Of a stretch of DNA of 64,000 bases, positions 18,041-26,200 are shown piece by piece. The stretch's first letter is position 1, and each line of letters begins with the position of its first letter. The position numbers were made by a program, and so were the translations under genes. Location of the stretch: positions 1 through 64,000 of the forward strand of contig CANDNT010000019.1 in assembly GCA_947387485.1 (NCBI GenBank). Direction: 5' to 3'. Below the pieces are notes generated by a model, which did not search any database, had not been told where the DNA came from, and worked only from the letters and a program-made list of their open reading frames with translations. The stretch is from Aquimarina rhabdastrellae (GTDB lineage: Bacteria; Bacteroidota; Bacteroidia; Flavobacteriales; Flavobacteriaceae).

Positions 18041-18239
18041 CCATAGACTAAGACCTGTGTATGGAGTCTAATTAAGAATTTTTATAGTACAAAAAACGTT
18101 ATAAGACCTTAACGCAATATAAAAAGTAATTAGCATGATTGGAGGAAAATAAACAACTAAGACCTGTTGTTGTTTTCTTTGTGAAAGCTTCACAAATTAA
18201 TCTTATCTAAAGTAAAGAAGACGCTAAGTCCTGCGCTTC
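18041..18239 (+). ncRNA. Four TAAGACCT-loop hairpins in tandem
   Basis: Four hairpins about 55-65 nt apart with the same 8-nt loop but different stems. 18041-18064: CCATAGAC with GTGTATGG, one mismatch. 18097-18114: CGTTA with TAACG, perfect. 18152-18171: AACAAC with GTTGTT, perfect. 18217-18239: loop TAAGTCCT, stem CGC with GCG then GAAG with CTTC around a bulged A. Independent stems with a conserved loop point to a selected RNA (or cruciform) structure whose loop is the recognition element. The same structure occurs twice at 15273-15330 on the minus strand. Confidence 0.65.
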
Positions 18240-18297
18240 CTACTTCCAAAAAATAGAGTTATAAATGCACTTTTTTTAAGAGCCAATATTATTATGC

Positions 18298-18427
18298 CTT
18301 GTAGAAGGGAAAGCTACAAGAAGTATATTCATATACAGGAACTTTAAGAAATGGTCATAAGAACATCAATGTATTATTTATAAGTTGATGATGTTTTCAT
18401 AGTTGTTTAGTGCGCACATCAACTATG
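18298..18427 (+). ncRNA. Further hairpins downstream of the TAAGACCT array
   Basis: CTTGTAG with CTACAAG (18298-18320), GTATA with TATAC (18323-18336), CATCAA with TTGATG (18364-18390) and CATAGTTG with CAACTATG (18398-18427). No long frame is open here; a 16-codon frame starts at the ATG at 18294. The stretch looks like part of a structured, possibly non-coding transcript. Confidence 0.4.
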
Positions 18428-18489
18428 AGAATATAAAATCATTTATAGATAAGCTATAAACTAAAAAGAATTTAATGGTAGAGTAGAAG

Positions 18490-19560
18490 GGGAAGTCTTG
18501 CTATTACTGGTTCGGGAGAGATTGGTTCTTTTCCCGAAAAAGTTGCTATTATTTCTGAGGAGAAAATTCTATAGAGCTGGGAAAAAGTAGAGGATCTTCG
18601 GGAAGCCTTGTTATTACTGGTTCGGGAGAGATTGATACTTTTCCTGAAAAAGTTGCTATTATTTCTGGGGAAGAAAATTCCCTAGAGCTGGGGAAAAGTA
18701 GAGAATCTTCGGAAAGCCTTGCTATTACAGGTTCGGGAGAGGTTGGAACTTTTTCCGAAAAAGTTGGTGCTATTTCTGGGGAAGAAAAATCCCTAGAGCT
18801 GGGGAAAAGTAGAGAATCTTCGGGAAGCCTTGTTATTACTGATCGCGGAAGAATTGACACTTTTCCCGAAAAAGTTGCTATTATTTCTGAGGAGAAAATT
18901 CCCTAGAGCTGGGGAAAAGTAGAGAATCTTCGGGAAGCCTTGATATTACTGGTTCGGGAGAGATTGACATTTTTCCCGAAAAAGTTGATGCTATTTCTGG
19001 GGAAGAAAATTTACTAAAGCTGGAGAAAAGTGAAGCATCATTGGAAAGCCATGTTATTACTGGTTCGGGAGAGGTTGGAACTTTTCCAAAAAAGTTGATG
19101 CTATCTCTGAGGCAGAAAATTTCTTAGAGCTGGAAAAAAGTACTGATTCTTTGGAAAGCCTTGCTATTACTGGTTCGGAAGAGGTTGGTGTTTTTCCCGA
19201 AAAAGTTGGTGCTATTTCTGGGGAAGAAAAATCCCTAGAGCTGGGGAAAAGTAGAGATTCTTCGGGAAACCTTACTATTACTGGTTCGGAAGAGATTGCT
19301 ACTTGTCCCAAAAAAGTTGCTGTTATTTCTGGGGAAGAAAATTCCCTAGAGCTGGGGAAAAGTGAAGCATCTTTGAAAAGCCACGTTATTACTGGTTCGG
19401 GAGAGATTGACACTTTTTCTGTAAAAGTTGATGCTACCTCTAGGGAAGAAAATTCCCTAGAGCTGGGGAAAAGTACAGATTCTTTGGAAAGCCTTGTTAT
19501 TACTGGTTCGGAAGAGATTGCTACTTTTTCCGAAAAAGTAATGATACTCTTCAGGAGAAT
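18490..19560 (+). repeat. Ten-copy 111-bp tandem repeat, decayed 37-aa repeat coding sequence
   Basis: The phrase ATTACTGGTTCGGGAGAG recurs ten times, at 18503, 18613, 18724, 18835, 18945, 19056, 19166, 19277, 19388 and 19499 (some copies changed). The interval is 111 bp six times and 110 bp three times. In the plus frame a unit reads as 37 residues around ITGSEEI..FPEKV and NSLELGKS. The right part (19151-19576) stays open for 141 codons, while the 110-bp units shift the frame. No start codon or gene body is attached upstream. The most likely reading is a degraded repeat protein gene. The minus strand is also partly open (18549-18860 and 19057-19413), so coding strand is not certain. Confidence 0.8.
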
Positions 19561-19576
19561 TTTTGAACTGAAATAG

Positions 19577-20121
19577 TTTAAGCCTCAAAAAATACAGTCG
19601 ATATTGTAAAGAAAGATATTCTCAATTCTAGAAAATCATGTTATTTTTTAAATGTAAACCATAAAATAAATATGCTTAAACCATAGTTGTATTTCATTTG
19701 TACTTAGATGTCAATCCATTGTAAAATACCTTAGTTTTTAGTCATAAAAAAAGATGTAATACGTGTAATGTTACATCGACTAACGATTCGCTAAGAAAAA
19801 GAAATTAACCGTTAGTTTATCTAATCATTATAAACTAACATAAACAATACAACAGTTTCATAATATACTGTTCGTTTTTTGATTGATGAATGAGCCTCTA
19901 GTATCCCTCACTAGAGGTCTTCATTTTTTATAGGGTAATAGCATGGCATGAATACTTCTTTGTTTTGGTTAAAGAATAAGAGACGAGTAGAGCATTCGTA
20001 TTTTGCTTTAAGCAAAAGTTATACAACCTTAGATGCTTTTATAACAATGATTAGGTAAGAGGTTGTTTTTAAATAACTTTTTATGACTTATATTTCTTTG
20101 GTTATAACCATATCCAATAGT
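19577..20121. other. Intergenic region with inverted repeats
   Basis: No gene is seen. GTTAGTTTAT (19811-19820) pairs perfectly with 19830-19839, and GATGTAA with TTACATC near 19754-19777. A terminator-like hairpin lies at 19895-19930. No copy of the tRNA-Leu 3' end was noticed that could mark the far end of the element. Confidence 0.55.
19895..19930 (+). terminator. Intrinsic terminator
   Basis: CCTCTAGT (19895-19902) pairs with ACTAGAGG (19910-19917), followed by TCTTCATTTTTT. No recognised plus-strand gene lies directly upstream, so it may end the transcript of the hairpin/tandem-repeat region. Confidence 0.7.
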
Positions 20122-21021
20122 TTAGTTGCTATTCTTTTTTATCGTTCGATTTAAAACATAGCCGGAAATCCCCCCTAATAATGTCCCAAGAACCTCTCCT
20201 GTAATCATTTTGGCTAATCCTAAAATCAAGATAGTTGTCGTTAATAAAAATACTGTAGCTACGTCTAATAAGGTCTTTTTATTAAGAATCTTTGGAGCAT
20301 CTTTTCCTTTTTTATATGCCCAATATGAGGGAACTAAAAACAATACTAAAATGGTAATACAAAATGCAGGGATTCCAAACCAAATGGCAATTCTATGAAT
20401 GCTATTATTTTCTTGTTTCTTATCATAAATACTCATGATATTTCTTTCTATAACAGCAACCTCTTTTTGGAGTATAAGGAGTCTTTTTCGTACTTCTGTT
20501 AAGGCATTATCAATACTTGAAATAACCTTTTGTTGATCTGCTTTGATTTTTTCTATAGCAAACGTATTGAGAATTCGTTGTTCTTCTTTATCCGATAATC
20601 CTATAAGAATACTATTGTTTTGAAGACTTATACTTTTTGGATATTGCGCTTTTGTATTTAATAAAAAGTGTTTTGGAGCAATTTCATGTATCTCGGCTAT
20701 ATTGATGGTTGAACGTAAACTCAAGGCGTTTTCAATCTCATCAATTAGTTCATCTATGGTGATTTCTTCAGCCGTATATTGTTGCCATACTTTTTCTATT
20801 TGTGTTAAAGAAATCTGCTTGATTTGAGATAATTCATCAACTAGAATAGTTTGTACTAATTTCCAATCTTTTTGTTCGTTATGTATCGTCGTAATTTCCT
20901 CTTCGAGTTTGTTGATTAAACGAATTTGTTGAAACTCACTCTCTGGTACTACAAATTTAGTGTCTTGAGCAAAGAAGAATGAATTGTTAAAAAATATAAG
21001 TACAAAAAGTAGGCGATACAT
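20122..21021 (-). CDS. Unknown membrane protein with periplasmic coiled coil
   Basis: 299 aa. Residues 1-19 are a signal peptide (LLFVLIFFNNSFFFAQ). Residues 30-195 are helical and Glu/Lys/Gln-rich with probable coiled coils. Membrane helices follow at about 213-233 (FGIPAFCITILVLFLVPSYW) and 253-272 (VATVFLLTTTILILGLAKM), with a Gly-rich third near 275-290. No family is recognised. It is transcribed toward the terminator region, 81 bp after the lipoprotein gene at 21103. Confidence 0.75.
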   Translation of the reverse strand: MYRLLFVLIFFNNSFFFAQDTKFVVPESEFQQIRLINKLEEEITTIHNEQKDWKLVQTILVDELSQIKQISLTQIEKVWQQYTAEEITIDELIDEIENALSLRSTINIAEIHEIAPKHFLLNTKAQYPKSISLQNNSILIGLSDKEEQRILNTFAIEKIKADQQKVISSIDNALTEVRKRLLILQKEVAVIERNIMSIYDKKQENNSIHRIAIWFGIPAFCITILVLFLVPSYWAYKKGKDAPKILNKKTLLDVATVFLLTTTILILGLAKMITGEVLGTLLGGISGYVLNRTIKKNSN

Positions 21022-21102
21022 GATAGCTGTTATTTTATAAAAATCAAAAGCCCTCCTTCTTTATAGAGAGCTCTTAAATGCATTATATTGTAATGTAAAA
21101 TA

Positions 21103-21570
21103 CTAATTATTATGTAAATAAAAAGATTTAGTCTGTGGAATATAAACGATCTGTGCAGCACAAATGGTTGCGCATCCTCCTTGTTTTAAACATCGGTTAA
21201 TTAAAATGGTACAAGAATTACTTCCAGAACATGTTCTTGTCCAACTGTTATTTCCATTTTCACATTCTATGGTATATCTTCCTGTAGAAGATCCTAATGC
21301 TTTTTCTTCTGAAGTAATATCTAATACTATGGATAATTGTTCTTGTTTGATGTTGTCTATGACCATTAACTCACCTGTTTCATTCCAGTGATAATCTACA
21401 TAAACTGCTACATCGTCTTCTGTGGTTAGAGAGGTGATTTTAGAAAAGAAATCTGTTGGTGTTAATGCTTCTTGGGTGGTAGTTGTGATTTCATCTTTAG
21501 AACATGACCATATACTCATTGCAATACAGATTACAATCAGCATAGAGTCTTTGATAGTAAAAAATTTCAT
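21103..21570 (-). CDS. Small lipoprotein, paralogue of 33619-34053
   Basis: 155 aa. An N-terminal signal with lipobox SIWSCS (Cys about 23) predicts lipidation. The mature part contains four further Cys after residue 100 (CSGSNSC, NRCLKQGGCATIC). It aligns with the 144-aa lipoprotein at 33619 in spacing and motifs: WN, then a (E/K)LxIxL strand, Y(T/I)(V/E)C, W, a C-L pair and a final Y.P...K strand. The two paralogues lie on opposite sides of the Rhs-like operon. Function unknown. Confidence 0.75.
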   Translation of the reverse strand: MKFFTIKDSMLIVICIAMSIWSCSKDEITTTTQEALTPTDFFSKITSLTTEDDVAVYVDYHWNETGELMVIDNIKQEQLSIVLDITSEEKALGSSTGRYTIECENGNNSWTRTCSGSNSCTILINRCLKQGGCATICAAQIVYIPQTKSFYLHNN

Positions 21571-21884
21571 GATTTTTCAGTAGTTTTTGATTTTTAGGCT
21601 TGATTAAAATTGGTTTTATGTTTGTTTTGATGTTAGTAGTTTTAATCCTCTGGTTTTACAAATATAGCTGATAACGTGGTTTTTACGATATGGTTTTACC
21701 ATATATCTACTATGGAAGTTCTCGGTGATTTTATAACTATTTTATGCTAAACCTCAGTGTTTAAGGGAGTTTTGAAATACTGAAACTAACGTATTTAACC
21801 CGATTAAAATACACTTAAATATATGAAAATCATTAGTTTTGATGAATATTACACAAGGTTTTTTACTTTAAAATAACTTTTTAT
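21571..21884. other. Intergenic region, nothing recognised
   Basis: 314 bp of AT-rich DNA upstream of the lipoprotein gene at 21103. It includes ACGTGGTTTTTACGATATGG-like direct pieces around 21675-21700, but no convincing gene or structured element. Confidence 0.5.
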
Positions 21885-22115
21885 TTATAGAATTCCTTGA
21901 TTTTTGAGTATGCAGGCTAACTGAAACATAGTTTTAGCTTTGGTATGATCTCTAAGTTTTTTTAATTGTTTTTCTACGGCACTCTTACTGGATGGTGTAA
22001 ATCCTCTTTGTTCTAAATAAAGAGCGATTTCGATTTGTGTATATCCTTTTGCTAATAAACGGACAATACGTTTTTCTTCACGACTTAGTCGCAAAGGGGG
22101 TGTTGATGATTTCAT
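21885..22115 (-). CDS. Small LuxR/GerE-type HTH protein
   Basis: 76 aa consisting almost only of a LuxR-type helix-turn-helix: LSREEKRIVRLLAKGYTQIE, then SAVEKQLKKLRDHTKAKT in the recognition-helix region. There is no receiver or sensor domain. It could regulate the neighbouring envelope genes. The 22-residue insert between the helices (YLEQRGFTPSSKS) is longer than in typical members. Confidence 0.75.
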   Translation of the reverse strand: MKSSTPPLRLSREEKRIVRLLAKGYTQIEIALYLEQRGFTPSSKSAVEKQLKKLRDHTKAKTMFQLACILKNQGIL

Positions 22116-22185
22116 GTAATGTGGCTAGTTTTTAACTCTAAGATAATGACTTTATACTTAGTTTTAATGTTAATAGCTTGTGAGA

Positions 22186-22443
22186 TTACCTAGAAAGATA
22201 TGCTATAGATAAAACAGAAAAGAATAATAGATAAATTGATAAAAACATTAATTTCCTAAGAACTAAAATTCTTTTTAATTGCTTTTTTAAAGCTGAGTTA
22301 TTTGTGCTATTGATGACTTCTTTTATATATTTAATACTGATATACACGTTTTTAGTTTCAAAACCATGTCTTTTAAATAATTTAGCACTATTGTCTTTAT
22401 ATAATAAATATACAATTGCTGTAAAGAGTATAATAGGTATCAA
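22186..22443 (-). CDS. Small membrane protein
   Basis: 85 aa with an N-terminal hydrophobic segment (IPIILFTAIVYLLY) and a C-terminal one (LMFLSIYLLFFSVLSIAYL) around a basic helical loop. No family is recognised. It lies beyond the terminator of the Rhs-like operon on the same strand. Confidence 0.6.
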   Translation of the reverse strand: MIPIILFTAIVYLLYKDNSAKLFKRHGFETKNVYISIKYIKEVINSTNNSALKKQLKRILVLRKLMFLSIYLLFFSVLSIAYLSR

Positions 22444-22539
22444 CTTAAATGGCTTATGATAAAGACTTATTTGTTTTTAGATATATTAGGAAATCACGAA
22501 ATTCTATGATAGTTTCTCTTTTTTAAATTAGAATCTAGT

Positions 22540-22576
22540 AAAATAAAAGGCAAGTTTTTATAAAAAACTTGCCTTT
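22540..22576 (-). terminator. Terminator of the Rhs-like operon
   Basis: A perfect 14-bp stem (22546-22559 with 22563-22576; AAAGGCAAGTTTTT) with a 3-nt loop. On the minus strand it is followed by TATTTTACT. It lies 24 bp past the stop codon of the lipoprotein gene at 22600. Confidence 0.85.
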
Positions 22577-22599
22577 CGATCAATTATATAATTAAAAAA

Positions 22600-23232
22600 T
22601 TATTTTTGCATTTCTTTAAAGGAGTATTGATTTCCATCAATCGAATATTTTTTCTCCATTAAATCTAACAAACTTTTATCTATATTTTTGGATTCATCAA
22701 AAGATTTTGTCTCATAAAATTTATTATCTATATCAGAAAAATATATATATTTTTTCCATCCAGTACTTGAATCATAATATTCAAAAAACAACTCATTCTT
22801 TTTCGAAAAAGCAAAAGAAAAATCTTCTTCTTCAATGGAATATATCTTTTGAAGAGCTATTATCTTATCTTCAAGAGTGATATAAAAGATATTAATTACT
22901 GGATCCACTTTAAAATTGCTTCCAATTTTATTATTATATTCTAATTTAAGTATATGATAAATATAATTTTCATTTTTAAATTCTTTATTCGATAAAATCC
23001 CTTTTTCAGGATAATCTTTTCCTATTATATCATAGTGCTTTAAAAGCCGTAATTCGTTCACTTCACTACTTAATGCTTTATCTCTATAATATTTAGTTAT
23101 TTGTTTATCTTTATTTAATTGCTCGTTTGTATTTTCAATAATTAATGTATTATTCTTGTTTTTACATGAAATAATAAATAAACAAAAACACATTAATTTA
23201 ATTACTAAATTCAACTCCTTTAAGTAATTCAT
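22600..23232 (-). CDS. Lipoprotein, candidate immunity partner of the M23-tipped Rhs-like protein
   Basis: 210 aa with a lipoprotein signal (LMCFCLFIISCKN, Cys about 23). The mature part is Lys/Glu/Asn-rich with alternating strands and no recognised domain. Its start overlaps the end of the 1986-aa gene by 35 bp, so the two are translationally coupled. In polymorphic toxin systems the gene directly after the toxin is often its immunity protein, and a toxin cutting peptidoglycan would need an immunity protein in the periplasm or outer membrane, which a lipoprotein satisfies. This role is inference; it could also be an accessory lipoprotein. Confidence 0.75.
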   Translation of the reverse strand: MNYLKELNLVIKLMCFCLFIISCKNKNNTLIIENTNEQLNKDKQITKYYRDKALSSEVNELRLLKHYDIIGKDYPEKGILSNKEFKNENYIYHILKLEYNNKIGSNFKVDPVINIFYITLEDKIIALQKIYSIEEEDFSFAFSKKNELFFEYYDSSTGWKKYIYFSDIDNKFYETKSFDESKNIDKSLLDLMEKKYSIDGNQYSFKEMQK

Positions 23233-26200
23233 TTCTTTTTTTATTTGATATTAATTTTTCTCCATCATTTCCATTTGAAGACGTACTTTTAAAATCTTGA
23301 AAATTTAATATAATATTTCCATCTTCATCTTTTGAAATTCGTACAATTCCTTTAATACTTTGATTACCATCTTCATCTTGACTTTTAAAAAATACATCTT
23401 TATAAGCTACGTTTGCATCTAATAAAGATGACTTTTTTATGAAAGGACTACCATTCCACCTTAATTCTTTACCTATTTCGAAATGTAGATGTTCATTAGC
23501 ACCAGATAAACCACTTGCATTACCTGATGTACCAGATAAACCTATTTCTTGCCCTGCCTTGACGATATCACCTTTTTCTACATTAGTTGATTGTAAATGT
23601 GCATAAAAATGATAATATATATCTGTAACTTCTTCTATGATCTTATCTTTACCATTATAACCGACTACTTTTGTATAGGTATGAGTTGTTTTTATAGTAA
23701 CATAATTTCCATAAGAAGAACTCTCTCCTTCAGCAACAACTTCTCCTTCCATAGAGGATCTAACACTTGTTCCTGAAGCTGCATATAAATCATGCCCTGC
23801 ATGCCATTTTGTTCCATTATTCCTTGTATATCCAGCTCCTAAATTACTTGCTCTATTAACTCTCATTCGTTCCATATCAGGAAGGACATTCTCACAAGGG
23901 ATACCTGGTGGACAAGGGGAATTGCCATCAGGGTCGATGAAATAAATAGGGTTATTAAATGAATACCCATATGGATTTTTATCTAATTGAATCAATTCAT
24001 CTGCTAATAGATCAATATTCATCCATCTTCCTAAAGTAGCATCATAATTTCGAACACCAAAGTCATACCAATCTAACCCTAATTCTGCATTTTCTTCTTT
24101 GTTAACAAAACCATAATTATGCTTTCTTCCTATTACAAGATTATTATATCCCTTTTGTATCATTCCAAAAGGATAATAATGCTTTTCTTCTTTAATCTCT
24201 GTATTTTGATATATAGTACCATTGTTATCCATATCCTGATATGATAATCTAATATTCCCTAGATGGTCTTTATATTGGTAAATATAATCAAAAGTTTCAT
24301 CTCCTTTAGGTTCTATATAGCCTTCTGCATGATTAAAGAACTCTAATACTCCGTTTTTATAGATAAAATTGCCAGCGTACTCGGTTATAGTGCTATTACT
24401 ACCTTCGGTTGCAATTTTCTTTTGCTTAATTCCTGTGGCATCGTATACATAGGTAATGTTTCCGTTATGTTCGGTATTAGCAATGTTTACTCCTGTAGGT
24501 AGGTTTAAGTGGTTATAGCTGATATTCGTAATTCCTTTGTTACGGTCAATTACCATATTTCCATTTACATCATACTCATAATCATTTCCTGAGTGGGCAT
24601 ATTTTTTAAATCCAAAGGGTTGTGTTACGGCATCGTTTACACTTAATAGTTTGTTTCCTGCATCATAGCTATAGGTTAGGTTATCCATCATTCCAAAGCT
24701 TGTTGCGGCTTCGTTTAGGTGTCCTTTTCGCTCTAGACTCAAGATGTTCCCCATCTTGTCATAGCTTACACTACTTAAATCATAGCGTCCGCTATTGCTT
24801 ATGGCTGCTGTGATTCTGTTTAAGGCATCATAGCTGTAGGTATAATGTCTTAAGGTGTTATCATTAGCTGTTTTCCAATGCGTCTCACTGATATTTCCGT
24901 TAAATAAGGCTGTTGCGCCTTGTTCTGGAGTATCATAGTTGAGTCTAAACCCAAACAGATCTGTTCCCAGATTCTGAGTATCATTGATCTGTTTTAACCA
25001 TCCGCGTACGTTATAGCTATAGTCTACACTTTGTAATGCTGCTGTTGCGGTTGTTTTTCCTCCTACATCTTTTCTGATCAGCTGTCCTAATTCGTCATAG
25101 TGGTTGCTTAGGATACGTTCTGTAGGTAGTTCATTGATCTGTTGTTCTTGTGTCAATAAGCGTCCCATATGATCGTAAGTAAACACATCTGTTGTACATA
25201 GGATTTTTCCGTCCTTGATATGCTTGGTAAAGGTCTTTAATGGTTTTCCTACAAAGTCTAACTGCGTTAGTGTCCATGTATCTGTGCCTAGGTATTCATT
25301 CTTTACTAGGTTCTCCCATAAGCGTCCTTTTTCGTCATAATAATTAGTCGTCGTTATCCATTTATCGGTATCGAGTACGCGTACTTGTCCTACTGTTAGT
25401 AATCCTTTTACCGCTGTTGTGGCTGTCATTCCTTCCCAAGTTATGTTGGTTGTTCCTGGATCTAATGGTGGAATGCTTCCTAATGCATAATCATCGTAAT
25501 AGTTAATCGTCAGTAGTGTCATTCCTGTAGTTGGGAACGCATTCTGGGTATAGTAAAAACTAAGTCCTTCTACTTGCTGTACAGTTGTACGTGCTTCCCA
25601 TAGGGTAGTGCTTTGGTTCACTACTGTTTGTAAGGTTACTCTATTACGACTATCATTGATCTTTCCTGTATACACTATACGTCCTAAGGCATCGTATTTG
25701 GTAAATAACCAAACGCCTTGTGCTTTTAGATTCGCATCTTGGCTTAATACGGGTTGGTCTAGTTTGTTATATACGATAGTTTCCCATCCTTTTCCGGGTA
25801 CTTTCTTTTCGATCAATCGATTTCTATAATCGTATTTGTATTGATAACAAAGTTCGGCAAGCTCACTTTGACTTACGCCATCTGCTGTTGTTACTTTTGG
25901 TGGTACTACATAGGTTAGGTTTCCATACAGATCGTATACATAATAGGTATTGTGTGCGATCTCGTTATTATAGGTACGTTTTAGGATTATTCGTCCTAAT
26001 TCGTTGGTATATTCTTCGGTGGTATGGTCTTTTCCTGTTGTCCAGTTTTCATCTTTGGTAATGGTTTTATGTAGGCGTTCTGCTGCATAATTCCCTTCTT
26101 TAACTAGGCTTGCTACTCCTGCTGTTATCGCTACTTTAAAGTGTACTACTTGATCGGCTATGGTATTGGTTTCCCATCCTGATTTAATAGTATGGTCTGC

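Noticed and set aside
18025-18480. RNase P RNA, tmRNA or 6S RNA as explanation of the structured region
   Set aside because: None of the universally conserved motifs of these RNAs was found there; the conserved feature is the TAAGACCT loop.
18549-19413. Minus-strand frames in the 111-bp repeats as genes
   Set aside because: They exist because the repeats are open in several frames; no start, no domain, and the plus frame is equally open.
13361-19600. A complete integrative element with defined ends
   Set aside because: The left end at tRNA-Leu is plausible, but no duplicate of the tRNA-Leu 3' end was seen on the right, so the element's limits are not claimed.
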